A stretch of DNA of 64,000 nucleotides from Alitta virens (taxonomy: Eukaryota; Annelida; Polychaeta; Phyllodocida; Nereididae), in the NCBI GenBank assembly GCA_932294295.1, contig OW028585.1, positions 19,103,912 through 19,167,911 of the forward strand, read 5' to 3'. Shown piece by piece: positions 13,206 to 24,537 of this stretch (positions are counted from its first letter, which is position 1; every line of letters starts with the position of its first letter). The position numbers and the translations under genes were made by a program. Below the pieces are notes generated by a model, which saw only the letters and a list, made by a program, of their open reading frames with translations, searched no databases and was not told where the DNA came from.

Positions 13206-13508
13206 CTACTTCTCAGCCAGCTCATCTCTGATCCCCATAAGAATTTTCCCCATTGCATTTTGGCCTTTCCAGAGGAGTTTATTTGTGGCTGATTTGGCAT
13301 TTAGACTAAAACCAATTCCAAATTCAGGGTCTTGGGTGGCGTCTCCTAAGGTGCGAGTTCCAGTTGATAACAGTAGTTTCCTGGCATTAGGATGCTGGGT
13401 GAATTTTGTCATGTTTGCGCATTTCACTATTCTTGTGTAATTATCAGACCAAGTAGTTTTCTTCTTTCTTTTTGCCAAATCCTCATCCAGGTCTCTCCTT
13501 GCATCCAT
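13206..13508 (-). pseudogene. C-terminal half of a NADAR-domain protein (partial gene or fragment)
   Basis: The 100-residue frame ends in the conserved C-terminal part of the NADAR (DUF1768/YbiA-like) fold: KFTQHPNARKLLLSTGTRTL, then GDATQDPEFGIGF, then LWKGQNAMGKILMGIRDEL. Family members normally show WGIG and W.G.N.LGK.LM..R..L at these places, so the fit is good, with F replacing the first W. NADAR proteins are N-glycosidases that act on ADP-ribose-type linkages, including removal of ADP-ribose from guanine. The N-terminal half of the domain is absent: upstream sequence (above 13510) is the 74-bp satellite. It may therefore be the last exon of a gene whose earlier exons lie beyond the satellite, or a fragment. 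A possible acceptor (TGCAAG) sits at about 13498. Function of this copy is uncertain. Confidence 0.7.
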
Positions 13509-13559
13509 TGTCCAATTAGAGTGGTGGGTGTATGGTGCTTTTAAAAAGACATTTTAACA

Positions 13560-15170
13560 CAGGTAAGTCATATATAATGTATCGCTAGGTATAGGAAGAG
13601 CTAGGTTGACATTGGGAGAGCTATAGGTGTAGAGAGCTAGGCATAGCGAGAGTTAGACAGGCATACTAAAGCGTTAATTATAGGGAGAGCTAGACATGTA
13701 TAGTGGAGAACTAGGTATAGCGAGAGTTAGACAGGCATACTAAAGCGTTAATTATAGGGAGAGCTAGACATGTATAGTGGAGAACTAGGTATAGCGAGAG
13801 TTAGACAGGCATACTAAAGCGTTAATTATAGGGAGAGCTAGACATGTATAGTGGAGAACTAGGTATAGCGAGAGTTAGACAGGCATACTAAAGCGTTAAT
13901 TATAGGGAGAGCTAGACATGTATAGTGGAGAACTAGGTATAGCGAGAGTTAGACAGGCATACTAAAGCGTTAATTATAGGGAGAGCTAGACATGTATAGT
14001 GGAGAACTAGGTATAGCGAGAGTTAGACAGGCATACTAAAGCGTTAATTATAGGGAGAGCTAGACATGTATAGTGGAGAACTAGGTATAGCGAGAGTTAG
14101 ACAGGCATACTAAAGCGTTAATTATAGGGAGAGCTAGACATGTATAGTGGAGAACTAGGTATAGCGAGAGTTAGACAGGCATACTAAAGCGTTAATTATA
14201 GGGAGAGCTAGACATGTATAGTGGAGAACTAGGTATAGCGAGAGTTAGACAGGCATACTAAAGCGTTAATTATAGGGAGAGCTATACATGTATAGTGGAG
14301 AACTAGGCATAGCGAGAGTTAGACAGGCATACTAAAGCGTTAATTATAGGGAGAGCTAGACATGTATAGTGGAGAACTAGGCATAGCGAGAGTTAGACAG
14401 GCATACTAAAGCGTTAATTATAGGGAGAGCTAGACATGTATAGTGGAGAACTAGGTATAGCGAGAGTTAGACAGGCATACTAAAGCGTTAATTATAGGGA
14501 GAGCTAGACATGTATAGTGGAGAACTAGGTATAGGGCAGGCATAAGGACAGCAGCTCCGAGAGCAAGACATGCATACTGGGTAGTTAAGGTATAAAGAAA
14601 GCTAGCTAAACTGAGAGCTAGGTATAAAGAGCACTTGGTATAGGACAAACTAGATCAACAGGCATATTGGAGTGTGGGGTTTAAAGAAAGCTAGGTATAG
14701 GGAGAGCTATGTTTAGCAATAGCTTGACAGGCATACTGGAGTGCTACAGTCTAGGTCCAGACCCTCAGGCCGTGTCATAGACGAGGGTCTAGTGGATTTT
14801 AAAGCACAGCGAGATAGGCGACGACAGTAGGTCTTGCTTCAAGACTGGGAGTGCTAGGTAGCAGGAGAACTAGGTATCGGGATAGCAGCTCCAAGAGCTA
14901 GACATGCATACTGCTAGAGTTAGGTATAAAGAAAGCTATAGTATATAACTATATACTATAGCTTTCTTTATAGGAGAGCTAGATATAGGGCAGGTAAGAC
15001 AGGCTTGATATAGGGAGACTGGGAGAGCTAGGTATAGCAAGAGCTTGACAAGCATACAGGAGTGATAGGCAAAAGACCTAGGGTATCGGGAGAAGAGAAC
15101 TAGGTATCAGGATAGCAGCTTCGAGACCTAGACATGTATATGGCTAGAACTAGGTATAAGTAAATGGGGC
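13560..15170. repeat. 74-bp satellite (12 copies) with a diverged GAGCTAGGTATAGG halo
   Basis: From about 13610 to 14530 there are 12 near-identical units with an exact 74-bp period; the word GCGTTAATTATAGG recurs at 13671, 13745, 13819 and on to 14485. Flanks at 13560-13610 and 14530-15170 are made of shorter, scrambled pieces of the same vocabulary (GAGAGCTAGGTATAG), the pattern expected for an array with a homogenised core and decayed edges. No coding potential; minus-strand frames through it are chance. Confidence 0.95.
14925..14972. repeat. 48-bp perfect palindrome
   Basis: Arms of 23 bp (TATAAAGAAAGCTATAGTAT, continuing ATA) are exact reverse complements around a 2-bp centre. It lies in the decayed part of the satellite region and can extrude as a cruciform. 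Confidence 0.9.
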
Positions 15171-15392
15171 ATGGGATGAGGTGACAATGGATGAAATGTG
15201 GAAGTTTCTTGGGCTTATTGTGTTCATGGGCTTTGTACAGGTAAATATCTATGGTTTAGGAGATAGTGATTCTTTTTGTCAAAAAGTCTGTCATTTTTTT
15301 CTTGAACCATTATCAAGTCTTATCGTAACCAGATTAATATTTAGCAGAAAGTTTACGATGAGAGAAAACTTTTACGAGTCCAACACCACTTC

Positions 15393-15876
15393 TAGGGCTC
15401 TACACCGTTTCGGTAATTAGCGGTCACACTGGTAACAAGCAATCGATAAAAAAACCGGTATATGACGTGTGATTTTCGGTATCATATCGGTAAACCATAA
15501 AATATAGTGATTCTGTCCCTAAGATGCAAAATATAAACCAATTTCCTTTCAAAACGTAGCTAAGATCGTCGTGATTATCAGTGACAACCGCCATTTTGAT
15601 TACTTTGTGTTATGCGCTGTGATTGGTCGAAATGAGTAGTCCCAAAATATAACAGCCAATCAGTGATTACCTTGCTTGGAGCAGTATCAAGTCAAAACAT
15701 CTGACAACCAAAACGTCCAAACCCGAAATGTCCAATTCCCTAAAATCCTGTTAGAATAATAAATTTGTTTTACTTATATATAGCTATGAGTGTGTATCGC
15801 CGATACGTATCGTGTATTGAATGAGTGTATCAACAATGCATATTGTATCGTTTGAATCCAACGATACAGAGCCCTA
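15393..15876. mobile_element. hAT-like MITE within piggyBac intron 1
   Basis: Termini TAGGGCTCTACACCG and CGATACAGAGCCCTA are short inverted repeats, and the flanking 8-mers ACCACTTC and ACCATCTG are similar enough to be a decayed 8-bp target duplication, as hAT elements make. The interior has no coding frame. It fills most of the intron at 15241-15890. Confidence 0.6.
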
Positions 15877-16078
15877 ACCATCTGTTTAAGGTTCCAAACT
15901 TGAGCAAATACTGGAGTACATCTACTCTACCATGGTCTCTGGGCAAGACGGTTCATGTGTCGTGATAGGTAAGCTCTACTGTATATATGCATTTGTAGTC
16001 TATTTGTAGTCTGTGCCTAATCTCATTGCAAAGATGGACATATTGATCTCATTTACTATATGGTGGTATGTATAAATG

Positions 16079-16580
16079 TGTGTTATTGTTTAACGCCTCA
16101 TCAGCACCTGATTGGGCTATGTAGAGGCTCTCTAGGTTAAAATAATTATCTATATTTGATAGTAGAAACCAGGATCATTTAAAAATTCAATAATTATCGG
16201 AGTTGGACATCTTGCCAAGAGATGTTGTAAGGTATTAACTTTAAAAAAAGGTCTTCTCACGCGTTGTTAGTGGATGCATTCTAATAAAATATGTTTGATT
16301 GTAAGTGGGCACTGACAACTCTGGCATACTGGTGCCAGTTCATTGACTAGAAGATGCGAATGTGTGAGTCTTGAATGTCCTATAAGGCATCTGTGATATA
16401 TTCCTTGATCTTTGCGAGTATTGAACCTGCTTGGTATTTTATTTTGAACGCAAGGTAAAATTGAATGCAACTTATTGTTATTGCATGTATTTTTTTTAAT
16501 ATAATCTCTATATATATATATATTGTCATGGCAGTTAGAAAGGTGCAGCCTAAATAATAATTCGTTTATGTGTTTGCTTA
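16079..16580 (-). mobile_element. 3' fragment of an I/Nimb-type LINE (RNase H end plus 3'UTR)
   Basis: The minus-strand frame ending at 16267 carries NKLHSI, then RLTHSHLLVNELAPVCQSCQ and CPLTIKHILLECIH, the post-RNase H Cys/His motif found at the C terminus of I-group LINEs. About 185 bp of 3'UTR follows to 16079. Bases about 16082-16207 match SINE family 2 (copies at 11.9, 21.3 and 26.4 kb) at roughly 85 percent by eye. The fragment lies in the piggyBac intron 15969-16581; its 5' break near 16580 coincides with the piggyBac exon edge, so the exact boundary is uncertain. Confidence 0.8.
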
Positions 16581-17262
16581 GGTTCAAGGCAATCCTCGGA
16601 ATGATGCATGTGAGTGACCCGGGCAGTGATAATCCGACTGACAAGTTGACAAAATTTGATTGTTATTGGATCACGTGTCAGCAAGGTGCAAAGAACTGTA
16701 TCAATCTAGCGCTGAAGTTGCCGTCGATGAGAGGATGGTCAAATCTCGTGCATGATCTGACATCAGGCAGTACATTCCCAACAAACCTGTTCGATTTTGG
16801 TTTAAGTTATGGTGCCTATGTGAGTCCAGCACCGGATATACAATTGATTTCAGGTTTGTCAATTTCAACAAGATTCTGTTTTGCCTATATATGACTGTAT
16901 TACAATGTTTTTATACAATGGAATAATGGTCTATTAATTATGTATGACAATAGTATAGTTGTTATGTTTTTTGATAGAGTTTACACTGGAAAAGGTGTCA
17001 CCCATTCTGAATTTGGTCTTGGGTATGACGTTGTGGTGATACAGGTAAGTTTTTTCAGCTGGTTGAAAAAATATAGATGTTAACCATCAGACAAGGGTGA
17101 TTTTCATATTTAGCTTTTGAAACAATTTCAGTGTTTATTTCGACAACTTTTTGTATACCCAAGGCATGCTTGCCTGTGGTACCACACTGCCAAATCGAAA
17201 ATTTCCACAGGAGCTGAAAACTTTGTGGAAAGCAGCAAGAGGTGTAATGTGGTATATCAGAG

Positions 17263-17453
17263 TGTGTGTGGGTGTGATAGGGGCTTTACGTCCTGCACCT
17301 GATGGGCTAATTAGGACAGGCAGAGACCATGGCAATGAGACAAAGGATGAAACAGCCATCCAACTTAGGCTCGACCGGGAATCGAACCCCACTTGAACCC
17401 GGGACCCAGCGGTTGGAAGCCCAGAGCGTTACCTCTGAGCTAGGCCCCAACCC
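17263..17453 (-). mobile_element. tRNA-derived SINE (family 1) in the piggyBac coding region
   Basis: The minus strand begins with a tRNA-like head: A box TAGCTCAGAGGTAACGC, loop CTTCCAA as in tRNA-Gly(TCC), B box GGTTCGATTCC. A non-tRNA body and a CA-rich tail follow at the low-coordinate end. A 13-bp target duplication, TGGTATATCAGAG, is at 17250-17262 and 17454-17466. Removing the insert restores the transposase phrase VMWYIREGEIPFLQW. Confidence 0.92.
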
Positions 17454-18100
17454 TGGTATATCAGAGAGGGAGAGATTCCGTTCTTACAGTGGCAAGACAA
17501 AACGGTTTGTTTTTCTTTTTATTTATTTTTTTTGTTGCTGACCATATTTCGGATAAATCACTTGTATGTTGGAATTGATTTTAAAAGTTTTTGTTATTTT
17601 TGAGCACTGAATTTGTTCATTTGTTCTGTTTTATTTTAAAATTTTATGCTATTACAGGATTGATTTCTAAAACTCATTCAGAGATGAACAACTAACCAGT
17701 AAGTATGGACACATTTTTAAGTATGGGACATTTTACTTAGACAGTTTTGAAACATTTCATTCGATAATCATAATTATTATATATATGTGGATACAGTATA
17801 TTAGAAATCATGAATCCATTGACTTTACAGACCGTGACCATAGGATCCACAGCACAGAGTGCAAATGGCAAATATGTGGTCCAATGGCGTGGCAAAGAAG
17901 GTGCTTATGACGTTCGCCAACCTCATGTCATTCATGAATATAACCTTCACATGAAGGGTGTTGATCTTAGTGATCAAATTATTGGAACTTACAACCCAAT
18001 TCTTAATTTACAACTGAAAATATGCATTCTTGTACAACTTATTTATTTCTATATATTATGTGTGCAAGAGATATCAAAATTCACACATAAAATAATCATA

Positions 18101-18488
18101 TTAAAGGTGCACTGTCTGTCAAATTTGCACATTAAAATAATGATATAAATCAATACTGCCTTCTGTCTCATGATACTTTTCACCATTACATATCCACTTT
18201 TGCACAACAATTTAGTTTTAATTTACAATAAATATAGATATTAGTTTTTCATGCCATCAAAAACTCAATATGTAAACAAACCCAGTGATGACGTCACAAT
18301 ACTCAACAATGGTGATGATGTCATTTCCATCTGGATTTTCTCTCAATGTATAATTTATTTTTAAGTAATTAATGTCTTATAAAATTATTAATTCACACAA
18401 ATTTAGTGTGCCTTGATTATTAAAGGTAATTTTCAACTGTTTGATAGCATTTTAGAAAATTGCAAATTTGACAGTCAGTGCAACTTAA
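18101..18488. mobile_element. piggyBac-type MITE with TTAA ends, copy 1
   Basis: The element is bounded by TTAA at 18101-18104 and 18485-18488 and has inverted ends (GTGCACTGTCTGTCAAATTT against AAATTTGACAGTCAGTGCAAC). It has no coding capacity. A second copy in opposite orientation lies at 37849-38270. TTAA duplication is the piggyBac signature, and this copy lies inside the degenerate piggyBac element. Confidence 0.85.
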
Positions 18489-19464
18489 ACTATACTGATT
18501 TGAATTACCTGACTAATGTCTTTCATGTTCAACAGGTGGTGGAAAACTTTTATTTTTTTATATGGTAGATGTAGCCATTGTCAATAGTGGATTTTCACGG
18601 AAGGTTCTCTGTATTTCCACCAGGTGGCTATGACAGAATACTGCAATTCTATTGGCTGTAAAAGTTCCAGCCCTTGGTTGTGATTGGCTGAAGCAAAGTG
18701 CATCCTAGCAGCAGTTATTTTTTAGTGCATTTTAATGTATATTTGACACTTTATCATTTAGTTGATTTTTATTATTTTTCTGAGAAAGTTATATTTGTGG
18801 AATCAGTTAGTTATTACCTACTATGTCTGAAAAGCAAAATGAGTAATACGAGGAGAGGAAATACTTTTGTCTTGCTAAATTCAGGGCTGTTCAGTGAAAA
18901 GTTTACTCCTTCATCATCTTGAGGAGACTGCAAGAGGCTCATCCCGATAGGCCTGAATTTGCTAGAAGATCTGGTATGTAATGTATTACTTTTACGCAAT
19001 ACAATGTATAATTTCACATTATATACTATATTTTTATAATGTAGGCCTATTCACTTATTTGTGATGCACCAAGCGAGTTATTTTCATTGTCTTGCAAAAT
19101 GACAATTCATTTTTCAGGTTACAGTCAGTTCGATTTTAAAGAGGAGCTGGCACGACAGAGGTGTGGGATTGATGAGTTTGAGGAGGTCCCTCTCTATCTG
19201 GGAGGCATCGGAGGTCGTCCTCCTGCCCACCACTTTGTCTCAAACCACCTACCAGTATGTTTTATATCTGTCAGGGGTTCCATTTTTGTTTATTGCCAGA
19301 AAGGAACTGCTATGCAAGATGGCATTCTTCTGGCTTGTCAAATATCCGTTTCGCACCACACAAAAAACAGCAGTAACTATATAACAGTTCGAGCAAAGCG
19401 AAAAATCATCAGTTTTACCCGAAATTTGTTAACTAACTCACCTGTAATTAAGACAAGTAAATAG

Positions 19465-21300
19465 GAAGATGGTTAAATTAGGTTTCTAATATGCAGCAAG
19501 TAATTTCATATTGTTCTAAAAAGGTTTCAGTAAGATATTGTTGGCAGTTTGTAGTCTAAAAGCATTTTTCATGCAATATTCTAAAACCTAGAATATGGCT
19601 ATTGACAAGGTATATTCTATCGCATTTCATCGTGATTATTTCTCACTTGTGTTTACCTGTGGTGTATATCTAAGGACAGGCACCATTTTGTATAACATTA
19701 TTTCACATGTTATATTGTATGCATGACCATATTTTGATACATTCCTGATAATTTGAACAGATGTAGATTAGAAAATTACAATCATTACCTGAAATTCATT
19801 AATTATCTCACCTGTATTGAGTGAAAAACCTGCCAGCAGATGGGTAACTAACCTCCATCCGCCTCATAGCAACAGTTTGGGCTCATTTTTGTAATTATGT
19901 TAAGATATTCCAATAGTATTTGTATTTATGTTACTAAAACTATGAAGTTAGTAATTGTATAATTTAGCGCATAAATTAGCCAATAGAGCGCATGTAAATT
20001 CGAGTTTATCTGTGGATATGTTGCCATGGTAACCAGTAGCAACAAACTTTAGTTAACTCTTGGCACTGTTAAAAGTTATGCTTTTGCAAAAAAAAACATG
20101 TTTCTCACATTTTTTCAATTCCAGACATGGTGTTATATCATGTTTATTGAAAATTACCTGATATAAATTAGTTTTCTCACCTGTAATTAAGGCAGGTGTT
20201 TTACAGGTAACACAAACGACCCAAATTTATCCTTTATCTGAAACTCCAACTCGATACATATGTTCTTATGGTCCAGGCAAACTGTACCTCCTATGAGAGA
20301 CATTTAAAATATTTAAACAGTGTGTCTGTAGAAACTTCCAAATTTTAGCAGTCAGGAAAGTTAAAAACATGGTGCCAGCACAAACTAAAATTATATCTCA
20401 TTACCCAATTGACCTTTTGAGCCCCTTAGAAGGCTAAATAATGGCATACAGACATGAGGATTTTAAAAATACAGTTTGTTAGATGAGATCAGAGTTTTTT
20501 TTTAGCCAAGCAGTAATGCAAGGAATATGTAGCATTTTTGCTATAACGGCGACTCTTAATTGCCTCTGAATAGATTCCTATAGAAAATGAAAAATTCACA
20601 AATAATATTTTCCTAAATGAAATTCTTTGTTTTATTTATTTATTAGAAATATATTTTACAAGGGTTTAGTGTTCAGCAAATAATGCTGTTTTCCAAAAAT
20701 ACCCTTAATAATGAAGGTTTAATCTGTTAAATAGACGAAGGATACCAATTTAAATCAAACCATCTTGAATCAAATGTCTATTCACTGAAACTTCATTCAT
20801 GTCCATATTGGTTTCATATTAATGTCATCTTCATTATCACTGTCATTTTCATTTGACACAACTTTAAACTGTTATGGGGGTACATTTTCTTTGGACCATA
20901 GTGTCAGCAAGTTCTCTCCAATCACAGTTCATCCATGCTCCTCAGGATCAAGCAGTCTGGGGAAGTTCTCTAGCTGTGGGTCTTTTCCAGATCATGGGGT
21001 GATAACTCAGTATCATTCACTACAAGCTGACATGAATACAGACGCAGACTTTTATTTATTTGACTGTAACAGTCAGGGTTGTATGTATGTGGTTGGCTGG
21101 CATGAATACAACACCAAAGTTTGACAATGCAAAGAGAGCAACATGCAAAACTTGCAGAACCAGTCATAGCAATAAAAAAAAAGCAGTAACAAGTCAATAA
21201 AAATGCGACACAAAGTACATTTTAATAATAAATGTAATGTAATTGATTTTGATAAAGCAATAATACATATTTACAACCAGCTATCACAGTGACCCCATGA
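19465..21300. other. AT-rich spacer with weak 365-bp periodicity
   Basis: No gene recognised. A phrase like TTACCTGAAATT...CTCACCTGTAATTAAG recurs near 19430, 19795 and 20160, spaced about 365 bp apart, suggesting a decayed tandem duplication. The plus-strand frame at 20822-21124 has no domain I can name. Confidence 0.35.
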
Positions 21301-21304
21301 AGAC

Positions 21305-21563
21305 TTACTGTTACTGTTACTGTTATTGTTTTAATGCCTCATCAGCACCTGAGTGGGCTATGTAGAGGCTCTCTAGGGTAAGATTGATTATCTATAGTTG
21401 GTAGTAGAAACCAGAAGCATGCAAAAAATCAATAAGTGTCTGCGTTGGATAGCTGGAGCAGCTTGTGCAATGCGCACTGTCCTGTTTTAGCCACTGGGGA
21501 TAGAGGACTTCACCCCAAGTGTTTCCACCCTCGCCACGTGGAGGCCCAGGACCTTCGAGGGCC
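21305..21563 (-). mobile_element. SINE family 2, copy upstream of transposase copy A
   Basis: About 259 bp matching the 26359-26621 insertion almost end to end, with a (TTACTG)n-type tail at the low-coordinate end. I could not find a clean target duplication. It abuts the start of the recognisable part of transposase copy A. Confidence 0.85.
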
Positions 21564-21599
21564 GCTGACCATTGGTGACCAGACACACTTTAAATGTGT

Positions 21600-23290
21600 A
21601 CTTTCATTTGTAGGTGAAGGTGGAGTGAAATTATTGGGTGTACCTGCACTTCAATCCAAAAAGCCATAAGAGTGCCGGACAGATCATATCTACAGCAAAC
21701 TATGAGCTTCTTCTTGAATGGAAATGCACTGATAACATTAAGACCATGGTTTTTGACACCACTAGTGTAAACACTGGCTATATTTTAGCAGCATGTATTG
21801 CCATCCAAGAATTGAGGTTTCAAAAGTCCTGACAGGTTAATTTTCAAAAGATTCCAAGACAACTACTCAGTTATCACAACTAGCGATCCTGGTGGATATT
21901 GCTATGCTCCAGTAGATCCACGTGCATTAGATGTCATCAATTTGTGCAAATCCATTCTGAAAAATAATAAAATTGATAGAGGTGACTACAGGGAATTCTA
22001 GAACTCGTTTTGATGTATTTAGATCAAGGCAACACAACTTTCCCTCTGCAAAAGCCCGCTGCTATACATAAAGCTAGATGGATGGCAAAAAACATCTACA
22101 GTCTGAAGCTGATTTGCTTGAGCAAATAATTGCAAGAGAGCTTCCAAAAGGCAAAATATTTGCTGTGCAACAGGTCACAAGACTTCGACGCTTCGTGGAC
22201 TTTGTAGTTTACATATACATTCCTTGGTGGTATACTGCTTGTAATTCCAAGTATGCTCCAGCAAATGACCTCAAGCTTTTTCACAGCTTATCTGAGTACC
22301 ATGACAAAGTAGTCTCCAATTCCGCCATGAAAGCTTTCAGTGGACATACGTAATAGTTATACACCATTATATAACATTCCAATGTGGGCAGTTATATCCC
22401 GAGGCGTAGCCGAGGGATTTAACTGCCCACGTTGGAATGTTATATCCTGAGTATAAGGTGTATAACTGACTTATACCCAATACGCATTCAATAGTGGCTT
22501 TTTTGCAATTTATAATGCCATATTTTAGCTGTAATTGGACTATTTTCATGGATGATTTGATTTTGCGAAATTGTGATATGGTTGAAACTATGCAACAAGA
22601 ACAGCAAACAAGAAACAACAAATTCTAAGGCAAACAATCCTAAAGAGGATTTACTCTTTGTTGTGTACTAGGTTGGGATTTGTTGCGATTGAACAATTTA
22701 CCTTGTTTCACGTTGTTTGTGTTTGTTTGTTTTTGCTAATCCCTATATTAGCAGTTGTCCATGAATGATATTACTGCTCCAAAGCCAGGAGATAACATGC
22801 CAAACTGGCCAGTTATATCCCGGCAAAGAACAATAGAAAAGGGTCTACTTTGGGTATAAATGGTATTTGACAGAAGAGCTAGTCTTGCTGGCATTGTTCA
22901 GTGCAGTGGTGCCATTGAATGAGAAGAAAGACATAGCAACCAAACTTCTGAATATGACCCAAACCGACTCCTTTATGAAGCGTAATGGGACTGGATTCGG
23001 CAAGCCATTACTTCCAACAATCCAAAGAGATTCCACTTTTGCATCATTGGTTGGAGATTCTTCGTGGAATTTCTTGAATGTGTTAGGCATTGACCCCGTG
23101 TTTTTGCAGCTCCCGACTGAAGAATGGGAAACGTCACAATATCAGGCTGCCATCACAACTGTACAGAATTTGAGGGTGGTGAATGACAGTGCGGAGAGAG
23201 GGGTTAAATTAGGCTATGATTTTTTGCCCTCTTCCCACAAAGAAACAACATATCAAAATGTTTTGCAAGTAGTAGAAAATTCTTAACATC
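21600..23290 (+). mobile_element. Uncharacterised transposase-like gene, copy A (broken)
   Basis: Pieces in order: GVKLLGVPALQ and TMVFDTTSVNTG (21610-21830), LFKRF-like FQDNYSVI (about 21850), DYREFLELVLMYL and AAIHKARWMAKNIYSLKL (21980-22110, with frameshifts), FVDFVVYIYIPWW and a leucine-rich stretch to 22350, a 0.5 kb MITE insertion, then WYLTEELVLLALFSAVVP to LRVVNDSAERGVKL and VLQVVENS (22862-23286). I recognise this as a family common in invertebrate genomes as uncharacterised proteins (signatures FDTT..NTG, H.ARWMAK.IY, ND..ERG). I infer an RNase H-fold transposase from the conserved Asp positions and copy number, but the superfamily is not known to me. Multiple frameshifts make it non-functional. 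Confidence 0.65.
22351..22861. mobile_element. Hairpin-bearing MITE inserted in transposase copy A
   Basis: The insertion splits the transposase between AFSGHT and WYLTEEL. Its left end is a 113-bp imperfect hairpin (22355-22467) with AGTTATACACC against GGTGTATAACT and AGTTATATCCC against GGGATTTAACT around the loop GAGGCGTAGCCGA. The right end has CCAGTTATATCCCGG and TTGGGTATAA. A related hairpin of almost the same length lies in a usp37 intron at 58373-58484. Confidence 0.65.
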
Positions 23291-23660
23291 AAATAATTTT
23301 AAACTTCAAAAAGCAAAACAAATGCTAATTCAATTACTTGATCAGTAAATGCATTATTTCTTTCAGTTCAACCTTAAATGCATTACAGGGGCGGGGGCCT
23401 AGCTCAGAGGTAGCGCTCTGGGCTACCAACCAATGAGCACCGGGTTCGATTCCCGGACGAGCCTAAGTTGGATGGCTCGACCGGGAATCGAACCTGGTGC
23501 ATATTGGTTGGTAGCCCAGAGCGCTACCTCTGAGCTAGGCCCCCGCCCCTGTAATGCATTTAAGGTTGAACTGAAAGAAATAATGCATTTACTGATCAAG
23601 TAATTGAATTAGCATTTGTTTTGCTTTTTGAAGTTTAAAATTATTGATGTTAAGAATTTT
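23276..23660. repeat. 385-bp palindrome containing two opposed tRNA-SINE heads
   Basis: Arms of about 188 bp (23276-23463 and 23474-23660) are near-perfect reverse complements, differing by one 1-nt indel in the outer part and a few substitutions near the centre. Each arm contains a family-1 tRNA-like head (A box TAGCTCAGAGGTAGCGC, B box GGTTCGATTCC) pointing inward, plus about 115 bp of the same non-SINE flank. The loop is TAAGTTGGAT. The left arm starts at the very end of transposase copy A. It could fold into a long hairpin RNA, or could be a foldback sequencing or assembly artefact. Confidence 0.9.
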
Positions 23661-24537
23661 ACTCGTGCCATATCATCGTATTTATGCTACAATAAGAAAC
23701 AGGTAAATATTGTGCAATATTCTTCAAATTTTTCAGAGATGTTCAATGGGTCAAACTGCAATACCAGAAAAATGATCGTATATTTTTTTCAAATTTTTTG
23801 GGCATCAGCCACACCCTAGGGAATGCATTGCTTGAACTTCGTAAAAATCATGTTATTAATATTTAATGATAGAGTGGGTATTGATAGGTGCATTGGACAG
23901 ACAACAACTACTGAAATTTCTGTGATTGATTATTTCATTGTTTCACCACATTTGTTAAGACTAGTTGGAAGTTTTTAATGTGCGAGATTTTGATCCTGTG
24001 TTTTCAGATAAGCATTGTATTGTTGAGTGTACTTCACTTGGCTTGGGGGATGTCAGTAACACTCCATGTCCTGATATAAGAAATATTGAGAAATAGGAAT
24101 ATTGAAAATCAAACAAGAATTTATCAACAATTTAGATAGAAATGTGGTTTGTGAGTTAATAAGTGGTAATACGCGAGGCACCATTTCAAACACACATCTT
24201 ATTGCATTAACAGCCTTTGACCGTAGTTGCCCAAGGTGGATACTTGAGAAAGAAGTTCAACGATTAAGGGCAATCCAAGAAATTATAACATCACCGCCCC
24301 CCCCCCCCCAGGCCAACAGATTAGCAGCACTGTTTGTGGGTTCAGCAACACATGTTCCTAGGTCATCCCAAGTTCAATATCTCCCAGCTTGTTGACTCCA
24401 TACATGCTCCTGCTGCTGAGGTGAGCCCCAGTGATCCTCACCTCAGAAATGTCGAAAATGGAACCAGCTTATACTTTGGCTGGTGAAGCTGAATCAACGC
24501 AGTCAAATCCCAGCTCTGAAGATCCGGGAACTGAGTG
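23661..24537. other. Spacer between palindrome and SINE
   Basis: No gene recognised. A plus-strand frame at 24102-24395 (IKQEFINNLDRN... APPP-like proline run encoded by a C homopolymer) has no family I know. Confidence 0.3.

Larger units (their letters stand above)
15155..19450 (+). mobile_element. Degenerate piggyBac-type transposase with introns
   Basis: Segments in order: WDEVTMDEMWKFLGLIVFMG to 15240; VPNLSKYWSTSTLYHGLWAR, ending RFMCRDR, at 15891-15968; FKAILGMMHVSDPGSDNPTD from 16582; then, after a frameshift, VAVDERMVKSR and QYIPNKPVRF to 16853; VYTGKGVTHSEFGLGYDVVV at 16978-17044; DNFLYTQGMLACGTTLPNRK at about 17135-17249 continuing after a SINE at 17467; KGVDLSDQ at 17810-18000; and a C-terminal Cys-containing part at 19107-19330. 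Junctions at 15240/15891, 15968/16582 and 16853/16978 are GT-AG and in phase, so the element once had spliced introns. DER and DNF mark the first two acidic catalytic positions of the DDD triad. A TGA at 16753-16755 and the frameshift indicate a dead copy. Closest in style to PGBD4-like transposases. Confidence 0.8.

Noticed and set aside
14451..14648. Minus-strand frame at the satellite edge
   Set aside because: Overlaps the 74-bp satellite; hydrophobic sequence by chance.
18698..19017. Possible exon around TTCAGGGCTGTTCAGTGAAAAG, which resembles 37498-37520
   Set aside because: Similarity is about 22 bp only, non-coding in both places; too short to define an element.
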